Shown: piece by piece, positions 25,788 through 33,475 of the stretch
How the letters are laid out: each line of letters starts with the position of its first letter
How positions within the stretch are numbered: the stretch's first letter is position 1
DNA from: CAYMSF01 sp964542255
GTDB lineage: Bacteria; Verrucomicrobiota; Lentisphaeria; Victivallales; Victivallaceae
Direction: 5' to 3'
NCBI GenBank assembly: GCA_964542255.1
Contig: CAZITV010000007.1
Location: forward strand, 1 to 37,349
DNA: 37,349 bases
Made by a program: the position numbers and the translations under genes
The notes under the pieces: model-generated
The model's input: only the letters and a program-made list of their open reading frames with translations
Database searches by the model: none
What the model was told of the DNA's origin: nothing

Positions 25788-25922
25788 TTACAACGCCAAC
25801 CTTGCGCGGCCTTTTTGCCGGCGGCGGCGCAGCACTGCACGTCCATTACGGGTTGCCATTCTGGCCATAAAGCCAAAAGTGCGGTTTCTTTTTTTATTCG
25901 ACGGTTGATAAGTTCTTTTCAT
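25788..25922 (-). CDS. rpmH: 50S ribosomal protein L34
   Basis: 44 aa, the standard length: MKRTYQPSNKKRNRTFGF at the start, then ARMATRNGRAVLRRRRQKGR and a short RLAL end. It is a structural protein of the large subunit. GGGA lies upstream of the ATG. It heads the classical rpmH-rnpA-yidD-yidC-jag string. In many genomes dnaA and oriC lie upstream of rpmH, but none is visible here. Confidence 0.97.
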   Translation of the reverse strand: MKRTYQPSNKKRNRTFGFMARMATRNGRAVLRRRRQKGRARLAL

Positions 25923-26169
25923 TATCAGTTTCCCTTTTAAAAATTGTTGTTTGAAAAATCCTGATTATTCCGTGCCAACTGACAGCACAGTGACTGTCGT
26001 GACCTATCATTCGCAAATCAAGAAAAGTTAATTTACTCTTTTTTTTTGACTATGCAAGCTTGATTTGTGAAAAAAATAAAGTTTATTTGGAATAATAAAT
26101 GGCTGTGTTTTATGCCGAACATCAAAATTCCGCCTAGTCAAAGAATTTGCATCGGTTACGCTAATTTCT

Positions 26170-26198
26170 TTGTAGTTTTCTTGTTTATGGATTATATT
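26170..26198 (+). promoter_or_regulatory. Candidate sigma-70 promoter 370 nt before the rhomboid gene
   Basis: TTGTAG (26170-26175), a 17-nt spacer and TATATT (26193-26198). Transcription would begin near 26205, leaving about 365 nt before the rhomboid start: either a very long leader or a separate RNA gene. Confidence 0.45.
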
Positions 26199-26204
26199 AA
26201 AATA

Positions 26205-26530
26205 ATGACCAGCGGGTGTATAGAAATTCTACAGTAACGGCCGGATTATTCAGTAATGGTTCGTTATTGTTTGTAGTAAATACAGAGCAGCAATCAAAAA
26301 AGCTGGTAGACAAGGTTTTTTGAGAATTGGTTGGATGGCGACAGACGTCTGCTATGAATATCTGTGGAAGATGAAGCTATAAAGATGTTCAAAAAGAACC
26401 TAACCACATGCAGGCTGCGGCCTTTTGAGTTTAGATTTGTAAAATTTTAGTAACTTCGATACCACAATTATCGGAACTCGCAGAATGTCTGCCTAAACTC
26501 AAAATTTCACAATGGTTGCTGGCCTTTAGA
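26205..26530 (+). ncRNA. Candidate structured leader or small RNA upstream of the rhomboid gene
   Basis: This gene-free stretch (the gap is 25923-26570) holds several inverted repeats: TTTTGAGTTTAG (26423-26434) with CTAAACTCAAAA (26493-26504), a perfect 12-bp pair; an inner stem TTCGATA/TATCGGAA; TCAAAAAA with TTTTTTGA near 26297-26323; and the palindrome CAGACGTCTG near 26343. CCAGC near the predicted start can pair with GCTGG near 26520, closing the whole. It does not match 6S, SRP, tmRNA or RNase P RNA as far as I can tell. No clear terminator follows. Speculative. Confidence 0.35.
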
Positions 26531-26570
26531 ATGTTATTCAATGTAATAGTAAACAACATAAAATGGATTA

Positions 26571-27458
26571 ATGGTTATGCTTTCAGATAGAAATTATATG
26601 TCAACAGAAATTAATGGCGATAATGCAGTTAGCGGAATGAAAATGGTACTTGCGCTGCTGGGGGTTAATATTGTCTTTTTTTTGTTAATTCCTCAAGAGT
26701 CAGATTTGTATAGAGATATGGTTTTATCATCTGGCGCATTAATGCATTTTTGCGTGTGGACTCCGTTAACTGCGATGTTTTTGCACGGCAGTTTTGGGCA
26801 CCTTTTTTTGAATATGTGGGGGTTGTATTTATTTGGAACTATTGTTGCGCCGGTGCTTGGTGCCAAACGTTTTCTTACGCTATATCTTATCAGTGGTGTA
26901 TTTGGCAACTTGCTTTGGCTGTTATTTAACTGGGGTGGGATTGGTGGTGTTGTCGGAGCCAGCGGAGCACTGTTTGGTATTATGCTGGTAACTGCGATGC
27001 TTTATCCTGACAAAGAATTTATGATTTTATTTTTACCGGTGCCGATGAAGACCAAAACTCTAGTGGTGGTTTATGCAGTTATTGAGATTTTTAGTCAGTT
27101 GTCGATAAATGACAATGTCGCGCATTTGGCACACTTAGGCGGTTTTATTGGTGCTTACGTTTATATCAAATTTCTCTTTGGCAATAATATGCCTTGGGAC
27201 TTATTGGGATTTTTATTTTCTGGTAAAACATCAGGCGCAAAAATGCCTGCGGGCTGGGTATTCTCAGGCACCGGGAAGAAACAGGAGGAAAATGTTGACA
27301 ATCTTGAACATCATTTCAATAATCCCGATGTACCGGTTTCTCAACGTGAACTAGACCAAATTCTCAATAAGATTTCCTATTCCGGCATTAATAGTTTATC
27401 AGAAGCAGAAATGGCAACTTTGAAAAAAGCCCGGGAACAAATGCGCCGGCAACAATGA
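26571..27458 (+). CDS. Rhomboid-family intramembrane serine protease
   Basis: 295 aa with about six transmembrane helices. Catalytic Ser131 lies in GVVGASGALFG, catalytic His188 in NVAHLAHLGGFIG, and the oxyanion-side HxxxN is HLFLN (77-81). The C-terminal 80 residues are soluble and charged, ending in a predicted helix. Rhomboids cleave transmembrane segments of other proteins inside the membrane; the target here is unknown. The start is uncertain: ATG at 26571 has no good ribosome binding site and another in-frame ATG is at 26598. queA follows 7 nt after the stop, so they share a transcript. Confidence 0.9.
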   Translation: MVMLSDRNYMSTEINGDNAVSGMKMVLALLGVNIVFFLLIPQESDLYRDMVLSSGALMHFCVWTPLTAMFLHGSFGHLFLNMWGLYLFGTIVAPVLGAKRFLTLYLISGVFGNLLWLLFNWGGIGGVVGASGALFGIMLVTAMLYPDKEFMILFLPVPMKTKTLVVVYAVIEIFSQLSINDNVAHLAHLGGFIGAYVYIKFLFGNNMPWDLLGFLFSGKTSGAKMPAGWVFSGTGKKQEENVDNLEHHFNNPDVPVSQRELDQILNKISYSGINSLSEAEMATLKKAREQMRRQQ

Positions 27459-27465
27459 TGACAAT

Positions 27466-28524
27466 ATGAATTTGGAACTATTTAATTACCATTTACCGGA
27501 AGAACTTATTGCACAATATCCCTCTGATAAGCGCGGCGGTTCTAGAATGCTGGTGGTTGACCGCGTTACTGGAGAATGTATCATCAGACCATTCGCCGCG
27601 TTTGCCGAATATGTTACCGCCGGCGATGCATTGCTGATTAATAATACAAAAGTGATGAATGCCAGACTTTTTGGTTATAAAAATGGCGATCCGGCAGCGG
27701 CAAAAATTGAAATTATGCTGATTCAGGCAGATTCCACAAATCCATATTCCTGGAATGCTTTTATTAAGCCTGGTAAACGCGTCACCACTGGTACCAGGAT
27801 CAAGTTAAAGCCGATAATAGAATCTGAAAAACAGGAACATTGGGCAATAGTTACGCAACATTGTGATGACGGCACATATATGGTTGAATTTGACACCGCC
27901 GAAATGTCAGTGCTTCAGAATGATTATGGTTCGTTGCCATTGCCGCCATATATCCGCAGAAATGTAAGTCGTGATGATGCGGAACGTTACCAAACCGTTT
28001 TTGCAAAACATTCAGGCGCAGTGGCGGCTCCAACCGCAGGCTTGCATTTTACCCAGGAGTTCTTGGCAGAATTGTCTGGCAATGGCGTTCAAATGGGGGA
28101 ATTAACGTTGCATGTAGGTCCAGGAACATTTAAGCCGGTTGCAGTTGAAAATATTGTCCAGCACAAAATGCATTCTGAAAATTTTGTGCTGCCGGTTGGC
28201 ACTGCCGCTTTGATTAATTCTGTTCATAGCACTGGGAAAAAAATAGTTGCAGTTGGGACTACAACAGTTAGGGTAATCGAGAGTTGTGCTGATGAATCAG
28301 GAATAGTCAGACCATTGTCCGGCAGTACTGATATTTTTCTTTATCCACCATATCGCCCACGGGCAGTAGATATGCTTTTAACCAATTTCCATTTGCCTAA
28401 AAGTACTTTATTGATGCTGGTTTCAACATTTTCTTCCCGAGAGATAATTCTTGCCGCATATGAGTTTGCAATTCGTGAAAAGATGCGTTTTTACAGCTAT
28501 GGCGATTGTATGCTGCTAAAATGA
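27466..28524 (+). CDS. queA: S-adenosylmethionine:tRNA ribosyltransferase-isomerase
   Basis: 352 aa. It transfers and isomerises ribose from SAM to 7-aminomethyl-7-deazaguanine in tRNA, giving epoxyqueuosine. Diagnostic segments: FNYHLPEELIAQYPS at the start, LLINNTKVMNARLFG, GSLPLPPYIRR, RYQTVFAKHSGAVAAPTAGLHFT, LHVGPGTFKPV, and the C-terminal TNFHLPKSTLLMLVS. Other queuosine genes are not in the window. Its start is 7 nt after the rhomboid stop. Confidence 0.97.
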   Translation: MNLELFNYHLPEELIAQYPSDKRGGSRMLVVDRVTGECIIRPFAAFAEYVTAGDALLINNTKVMNARLFGYKNGDPAAAKIEIMLIQADSTNPYSWNAFIKPGKRVTTGTRIKLKPIIESEKQEHWAIVTQHCDDGTYMVEFDTAEMSVLQNDYGSLPLPPYIRRNVSRDDAERYQTVFAKHSGAVAAPTAGLHFTQEFLAELSGNGVQMGELTLHVGPGTFKPVAVENIVQHKMHSENFVLPVGTAALINSVHSTGKKIVAVGTTTVRVIESCADESGIVRPLSGSTDIFLYPPYRPRAVDMLLTNFHLPKSTLLMLVSTFSSREIILAAYEFAIREKMRFYSYGDCMLLK

Positions 28525-28543
28525 TATTTGTAATTTTATTATC

Positions 28544-28653
28544 CTGGCGATATGCGCAATAAACCGCAACGCGATATGAATATCGCGCGAGGATTTATGG
28601 CAAAAATCAGTGCCAAATAACAATCGGGTGTCAATCAATGATTGCGAATTGGT
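28544..28653 (+). repeat. Family A repeat, complete copy with palindrome
   Basis: Begins CTGGCGAT, includes AACCGCAA, then the palindrome GCGATATGAATATCGC, then GAGGATTTATGGCAAAAATC, and ends CAATCGGGTGTCAATC followed by GCGAATTGGT. It carries about 10 extra nt near its start compared with the other copies. It fills a third of the 315-nt gap between queA and the DEAD-box gene, in which no gene was found. Confidence 0.75.
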
Positions 28654-28839
28654 ATTAGATTTTACCAGTTAATGAACCACATTTACCCTCCTTAAATGCA
28701 TGGTGCCGTGTTAATTTATACTGATGCCGTTTCTATAATAAATGCAGGAGAATTTGCAGTTAAACTTGATTTTTCCTTTATTGGCGGTAACTTAAATGCT
28801 GGTTGTTGCCTTTACCAAAATGGTCTGTAACGAACTTTA

Positions 28840-30342
28840 ATGATAATTCCGCAGGGATTTACGAGGATATTGATTTTGATAGAATTTTTACGCCGCAAGA
28901 TAAAGAGTTTATTCGCAGGTCGAAGTAAATCAAAGAGCATTACTGAATCGGCAGTAACCTTTAATCATCATAGAAAACATAAACATTCTGTAACTCCAAC
29001 AAAACCCCATACCTCATCTTACCCTGTTTCTTCAAACATACCTGCCAATAAAACCGGAACAAGACGTCCGAATCAAATCAAACCGGTTGCCGTAATAAAA
29101 CAAAAGTTACCGGTGTTTAATGTTAAACCTAAACTTACGCCGGATAAACCTGATAGTTTGTTAGAAGTTCCGCCTGCCGGCGGTAAATCGCGCTTTGTTG
29201 AATTACCCATTCATCGCGATGTCCTCTTCGGTATTCAGCAGCTTGATTTCAAATATTGCACGCCAATTCAAGAAAAAGCTTTACCAATATTGCTGTCCGG
29301 AGGCGATTTAACCGGGAAAGCGCAAACTGGAACTGGTAAGACTGCGGCTTTTTTGATTGCCGCATTTACCAGATTGTTAAACTCCCCGCAACATACGCGC
29401 TTACCGGGACATTGCCGCGCTTTGGTGTTGGCACCAACCAGGGAACTGGCGATTCAAATCCATAAAGATGCGGAAGCGTTGGGCATTTTTACCGGGTTAA
29501 ACAATGTAGTGGTGTTTGGCGGAATGGATCACGGTAAACAGCGCGACATGTTAGGCAAGCCGGTGGATGTGCTGATTGGCACGCCAGGGCGTATCATAGA
29601 TTACTCCAGGAGTTGTCATCTTAATCTGTCAAAAACAGAAGTCTTGATAATTGATGAGGCAGATCGGATGCTGGATATGGGGTTTATTCCTGATGTCAGC
29701 AGAATTGTTCGCCAATTGCCTGTGGCTGGGGTACGGCAAACGATGTTTTTTAGCGCAACCCTGGACCCCGCTATTTTACGTCTGGTGAATAACTGGTTGA
29801 AAAATCCGGCAACAGTTGAAAGTGAATCAGAGCAAATGGTAACGGATTTAATAGAACAAGTTTTTTATTCTGTTGCGCAACAGGATAAATTTGCATTATT
29901 GTTATGGTTGCTGCGGCATGAACAATATCAGCGTATTCTGATATTTGGTAACCGCAAAGACCACAATTCTTCACTGGAACGTAAATTGATAAAAAACAAA
30001 ATTAAGTGTGCAATGCTTTCCGGTGATGTTCCGCAGACCAAAAGAATCAAAATTCTTGAGAGATTTCGCAGTGGCGAGGAACGCATTTTGATTGCGACTG
30101 ATGTTGCCGCCAGGGGAATCCATGTTGATGACGTTTCTATCGTGATTAATTATGACATACCAGAGCGCCCCGAAGATTACGTTCACCGTATTGGACGCAC
30201 CGGCAGAGCCGGACAAAAAGGCAAGTCTATCGGTTTCGTCTGCGAATACGGCGCTTACACCATCGGCGATATTGAGAAGTATGTCGGCGCTCCGATAAAA
30301 TGTATTCTGCCGGATGATGAAATGCTTGATGGGGCGCGCTAG
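28840..30342 (+). CDS. DEAD-box RNA helicase (RhlB/RhlE-like)
   Basis: 500 aa. ATP-dependent RNA unwinding enzyme. After a basic, low-complexity extension of about 115 residues rich in Lys, His, Pro and Thr comes the helicase core: Q motif with the FKYCTPIQ segment (137-144), motif I AQTGTGKT (161-168), Ia APTRELA, Ib TPGR, II DEAD (272-275), III SAT (305-307), IV ILIFGNRK, V VAARGIHVDDV, and VI HRIGRTGR (449-456). The C-terminal tail is short. The long basic N terminus, instead of the usual C-terminal tail, is like RhlB relatives. The start is uncertain: ATG at 28840 lacks a ribosome binding site, and TTG codons at 28870 and 28876 follow an AGGA. Confidence 0.93.
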   Translation: MIIPQGFTRILILIEFLRRKIKSLFAGRSKSKSITESAVTFNHHRKHKHSVTPTKPHTSSYPVSSNIPANKTGTRRPNQIKPVAVIKQKLPVFNVKPKLTPDKPDSLLEVPPAGGKSRFVELPIHRDVLFGIQQLDFKYCTPIQEKALPILLSGGDLTGKAQTGTGKTAAFLIAAFTRLLNSPQHTRLPGHCRALVLAPTRELAIQIHKDAEALGIFTGLNNVVVFGGMDHGKQRDMLGKPVDVLIGTPGRIIDYSRSCHLNLSKTEVLIIDEADRMLDMGFIPDVSRIVRQLPVAGVRQTMFFSATLDPAILRLVNNWLKNPATVESESEQMVTDLIEQVFYSVAQQDKFALLLWLLRHEQYQRILIFGNRKDHNSSLERKLIKNKIKCAMLSGDVPQTKRIKILERFRSGEERILIATDVAARGIHVDDVSIVINYDIPERPEDYVHRIGRTGRAGQKGKSIGFVCEYGAYTIGDIEKYVGAPIKCILPDDEMLDGAR

Positions 30343-30379
30343 AGAACTGCAATAAAATCATTGAGCTACTGCGTAAAGG

Positions 30380-30407
30380 TTGCATAAAGCGTTGCAAAGT
30401 TTATTTT
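30380..30407 (+). promoter_or_regulatory. Candidate promoter of the cysteine-desulfurase-like gene
   Basis: TTGCAT (30380-30385), a 16-nt spacer and TATTTT (30402-30407), about 50 nt before the ATG at 30459. Confidence 0.3.
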
Positions 30408-30458
30408 TGAACAGTAAATGTTCTATCCAGATAAAATGAATTGAGGCGCATAGCTACT

Positions 30459-31595
30459 ATGAATGATATTCAGATCTATTTTGATAATGCCGCTGCCGCA
30501 AGACCTGATTCAGACGTGATTAATTATTTCTCTACTAATCTCCAACACTATTTTCTGAATCAGGAAGCCGGTTATAAGCAAGCCCACCAGTTGAGAGAAA
30601 AACTTGGCAATGCCACAACAGTAATGTGTAAAAGCCTGATAGGTGATGTCAATGCTAGAGTTTTTTACGGTGCCAGCGGCACTGATCTGTTTAATCTATT
30701 GGGCAATGCCCCAAAATTCAATAATGGCAATATTGTCGTTTCTGTAGAACATCCGGCGCTTATTGCCGCCTTGCGGCGGTTGGGGGCAGAATTGCGTTTT
30801 GTGGGCTTGCCGAATGGAAAAATTGACACTGCTAAGCTAGAACAGTCAACTGATAATAAAACTGTTTTGGTTGCAATACATCACGTCAATAATGAAACTG
30901 GCTGCATCCAAAATCTCATCGAAGCAGGTAAAATAATTCGCAATAAATCTCCGCGTGCTATATTCCTCGCCGACACTATTCAATCTGCTGGTAAAATTCC
31001 GATTCCGTGGCACGAAGCTAAACTGGATGTCGTTACTGTTTCTGGACATAAAATAGGGGCGTTTGCTTCTGCCGCGCTGCTGGTACGCAATATTCCGCGA
31101 AATGAACAATTTATCACATTTCTGGACAACGCTAGAAAAAATGAATACCGCATTGGCCGATGCGAGCCGGCTGCCTTGCTGACCTTGAGTAATGTTTGTG
31201 AAAATTTAAGCCTTAATTTATCTGAAAATTTTAAAAAAATTTCTATTTTGAATACAGTGACACGCCAAAAATTACAGAATATTCGTTTGAAAGGCGGTGC
31301 GTTGATTAAGTTTACTGCCGTCGACGCCGACGCCTCTCCCTATATTATTCACTTCTTGATTCCAGGTTATGACAGCGCAGTATTGGTGCGGATGCTTTCA
31401 AATTTTGGGGTTTGCATCAGTGCAGGCAGTGCCTGCCGGGCAGAGAGTGCAGAACCGAGTCAGGTACTGCTTGCAATGGGATTTTCACGCGATGACGCAT
31501 ATTCAGGAATGCGGCTTAGTTTTTGGCATCATAATACTGAACAGGAAGTAATTAGCTTCATTGAAACTTTTCAAAAAACTATTGACCAATATTAA
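30459..31595 (+). CDS. Cysteine desulfurase-like class V aminotransferase (NifS/IscS family, divergent)
   Basis: 378 aa from the ATG at 30459; GAGG lies 12 nt upstream, and an in-frame TTG at 30441 is less likely. PLP-fold class V enzyme: YFDNAAA at the start, His98 in SVEHPA (PLP stacking), HHVNNETGCIQ, Asp172 in ADTIQSAGKIP, PLP-binding Lys198 in SGHKIGA, and the active-site loop ISAGSACRAESAEPS with Cys326 aligning to the sulfur-carrying Cys of IscS. Odd: the usual TSGATEANN is GASGTDLFN, the PKG after the PLP lysine is missing, and the GGxQExxxRxGTE loop is replaced by NARKNEYRIGRCEP. No iscU, sufU or thiI partner is near, so its sulfur acceptor is unknown. Confidence 0.85.
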   Translation: MNDIQIYFDNAAAARPDSDVINYFSTNLQHYFLNQEAGYKQAHQLREKLGNATTVMCKSLIGDVNARVFYGASGTDLFNLLGNAPKFNNGNIVVSVEHPALIAALRRLGAELRFVGLPNGKIDTAKLEQSTDNKTVLVAIHHVNNETGCIQNLIEAGKIIRNKSPRAIFLADTIQSAGKIPIPWHEAKLDVVTVSGHKIGAFASAALLVRNIPRNEQFITFLDNARKNEYRIGRCEPAALLTLSNVCENLSLNLSENFKKISILNTVTRQKLQNIRLKGGALIKFTAVDADASPYIIHFLIPGYDSAVLVRMLSNFGVCISAGSACRAESAEPSQVLLAMGFSRDDAYSGMRLSFWHHNTEQEVISFIETFQKTIDQY

Positions 31596-31680
31596 CTTTT
31601 ATATCAATGAGCGATTATGCATTTCATCGTAAATAAATGACATAAAGAAATCGAAAGATTATGAATGGATATTGTGCCCG

Positions 31681-31738
31681 ATAAGTCCAGGCGATGCTTA
31701 AGTATCGTCTAGGTTCCGGTTTGCGCAGGAACTGCCAT
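31681..31738 (+). repeat. Possible diverged family A palindrome
   Basis: CCGATAAGTCC, then the palindrome GGCGATGCTTAAGTATCGTC, then AGG follow the same order as family A (GATAAGCC, palindrome, GAGG) found 120 nt downstream, but the sequences differ. It could be an old copy or chance. Confidence 0.25.
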
Positions 31739-31806
31739 GAAATTCAATTTATTGTTCAGATATTTACGAAGAAGTGCTTAGTCATAAAACCAAAACGATT
31801 AGGAAT

Positions 31807-31892
31807 TTGGCGATAAGCCGTAGTACGATATGTACATCGTACGAGGATTTATGGCGAAAATCTACACCAAAAATACATTGTACGGCTATGAA
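31807..31892 (+). repeat. Family A repeat, copy with diverged end
   Basis: TTGGCGATAAGCCGTA, the palindrome GTACGATATGTACATCGTAC, then GAGGATTTATGGCGAAAATC. The last third only weakly follows the other copies. It lies in the 499-nt gap 31596-32094, where no gene was found. Confidence 0.75.
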
Positions 31893-32022
31893 CAGTCAAA
31901 GTAAAATTGGCTGAATACAATTCACATAAATTTATCTTCAGTACTAACGATAATATTTGACTAAGCGGACTTTGTGGTGTATTCATAATTACGGAGCCTC
32001 TTTGGGTTATAGGCTATAGTGA

Positions 32023-32028
32023 TATACT
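32023..32028 (+). promoter_or_regulatory. Candidate extended -10 promoter of the flavodoxin/ferredoxin gene
   Basis: TGATATACT gives a TGn extension plus TATACT (32023-32028), with TTGGGT 15 nt upstream as a poor -35. A start near 32035 would exclude a start codon at 32029 and supports the ATG at 32095. Confidence 0.4.
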
Positions 32029-32094
32029 GTGACTACCGAAGAAGCACCAATTTTATTGATTTTCACTTTTCAGGACAGATGTAGGGTTATAATC

Positions 32095-32880
32095 ATGAAA
32101 GCTGAACTTTATTACTTTTCAGGAACAGGCAATTCTTTGTATTTGGCAAAGTCATTGGCAGCAAAACTCGACAATGCTGCAGTTAAAAATATCAAATATA
32201 CGGATGAACAAGAGTTCGTCTCAAGTGCCGATATTATTGGCATTATCTATCCGGTGTATGCGTTTAGCATGCCTAAAATGGTCAGGGCCTTCATCTCCAA
32301 GTTACGTGTAAAACCAACCGCGTATGTGTTTTGTATCGCCAATTGTGCAAGTGTCGCAGGAGCTGTGCTTGAACAAAGCAGAAGAATGTTGGCAGCACGT
32401 CAAATAACACTGCAGTTTGGTGCAGTATTATTAATGCCGAGTAATTATCTGCCTTTTGGCGGTGCGGAAGAAGAATCTTCTATTATGAAAAAGAACTATT
32501 GTGCTGAAGCGAAGATTGATGAAATTGCAGCAATGATAAATAATGCTGAACACGGTAAAATAGAAAAAAAATGGTTTTTCCCACTATGGCTGTCAACGTT
32601 GTGCTTTCATTTTTTCAATAAAGGTATCCGCAAAGAAGTCAAACTTTTTTGGGCAGATAAAAAATGTATTTTTTGTGGTACATGTGCCAAGGTATGTCCT
32701 ACAGGGAACGTAAAATTAAATGATAACACACAACGGCCGGCGTGGGGTGAGAATTGTGAATTGTGTCTTGCCTGTATTCAGTGGTGTCCGTCACGCGCTG
32801 TTCAATGGGGGAAGATTTCTCCAACCCGTGCACGTTATCATCATCCTGATATAACTGTGGGCGAGATGAAAAAACGGTGA
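32095..32880 (+). CDS. EFR1-type flavodoxin-ferredoxin protein
   Basis: 261 aa. Residues 1-150 form a flavodoxin-like domain with the FMN-binding loop FSGTGNSLYLAK (8-19) and IIYPVYAFSMP (50-60). The C-terminal part carries two 4Fe-4S motifs: Cys191/194/197/201 in CIFCGTCAKVCP, and Cys221/224/227/231 in CELCLACIQWCP. Such EFR1 proteins are small redox carriers, common in anaerobes; the partner is unknown. The ATG at 32095 is followed directly by the flavodoxin fold and lies 12 nt after AGG; an upstream in-frame reading from 32029 would precede any sensible transcript start. It supports an anaerobic or facultative lifestyle, as inference. Confidence 0.9.
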   Translation: MKAELYYFSGTGNSLYLAKSLAAKLDNAAVKNIKYTDEQEFVSSADIIGIIYPVYAFSMPKMVRAFISKLRVKPTAYVFCIANCASVAGAVLEQSRRMLAARQITLQFGAVLLMPSNYLPFGGAEEESSIMKKNYCAEAKIDEIAAMINNAEHGKIEKKWFFPLWLSTLCFHFFNKGIRKEVKLFWADKKCIFCGTCAKVCPTGNVKLNDNTQRPAWGENCELCLACIQWCPSRAVQWGKISPTRARYHHPDITVGEMKKR

Positions 32881-32954
32881 GAAGATTTGTGCTTTATTCT
32901 TCGTTGCCATTGTATCGTTAAAAAATCACAAATTTGCAGAAAACGCAAAATAGT

Positions 32955-32988
32955 TTTAAATTAGATGCTTAACAGCATTTGATTTAAA
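32955..32988 (+). promoter_or_regulatory. Long hairpin upstream of rplU
   Basis: TTTAAATTAGATGCT (32955-32969) pairs over its full 15 positions, two as G-U, with AGCATTTGATTTAAA (32974-32988) around the loop TAAC. It lies 75 nt after the flavodoxin gene and 70 nt before the L21 start. It may be a terminator for the former (only a broken T-tract follows) or part of a ribosomal-protein leader. The 5' arm resembles the family B arm. Confidence 0.55.
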
Positions 32989-33058
32989 CGGTTTTAATGG
33001 TATGTTATGTTTTCTTGATGCAAAAAATATATTTATCAATAATAAACAGGAGTTTGCA

Positions 33059-33376
33059 ATGTACGCAGTTCTCAAAACAGGTGGCAAGCAATATAAAGTC
33101 AAAGCCGATGACTTGTTAGACGTTGAAATGCTTGATGGTGAAGTCGGTACTACAGTTAATTTTACTGAAGTCTTGGCAGTTGGCGAAGAAGGTGGAAAAT
33201 TACAAGTCGGGTCACCGCTGCTTGGTGGTGCCTCTGTATCTGCCGAAATTACTGACCAGTTCCGCGGCAAAAAGCTTATCGCTTTTAAAAAGAAGCGCCG
33301 TAAAGGCTATCGCCGTAAAGTCGGACATCGCCAGGAGCTAACCAAAATCAAGATTACCGCGATTAATATTGCTTAA
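33059..33376 (+). CDS. rplU: 50S ribosomal protein L21
   Basis: 105 aa, full length. MYAVLKTGGKQYKV at the start and the C-terminal FKKKRRKGYRRKVGHRQ are diagnostic. The ATG at 33059 follows AGGAG at good spacing. In most bacteria rpmA (L27) comes next; here a terminator and purC follow, so rpmA must be elsewhere. Confidence 0.97.
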   Translation: MYAVLKTGGKQYKVKADDLLDVEMLDGEVGTTVNFTEVLAVGEEGGKLQVGSPLLGGASVSAEITDQFRGKKLIAFKKKRRKGYRRKVGHRQELTKIKITAINIA

Positions 33377-33403
33377 TCTTCTTTGGCACTATTAAGATTA
33401 TGC

Positions 33404-33409
33404 TATAAT
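33404..33409 (+). promoter_or_regulatory. Candidate extended -10 promoter of purC
   Basis: TGCTATAAT contains a TGn extension and a perfect TATAAT (33404-33409), with a poor -35 (CTTTGG). It lies just before the rplU terminator hairpin, which would then be the first structure in the purC transcript. Confidence 0.4.
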
Positions 33410-33413
33410 AAGT

Positions 33414-33440
33414 TCCGGCAATAATTGCCGGATTTTTTTT
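33414..33440 (+). terminator. Rho-independent terminator of rplU
   Basis: TCCGGCA (33414-33420) and TGCCGGA (33426-33432) form a perfect stem with a 5-nt loop, followed by eight T. Confidence 0.88.
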
Positions 33441-33475
33441 AACTTTTTCCACAAACATCTGGAGAAGATAATATT

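Noticed and set aside
25923..26570. Replication origin next to rpmH
   Set aside because: The rpmH neighbourhood often holds oriC, but no TTATCCACA-type DnaA box cluster and no dnaA or dnaN gene is visible.
32029..32094. Upstream start of the flavodoxin/ferredoxin gene
   Set aside because: It would precede the likely transcription start, and the added residues do not fit the flavodoxin fold, which begins at the ATG at 32095.
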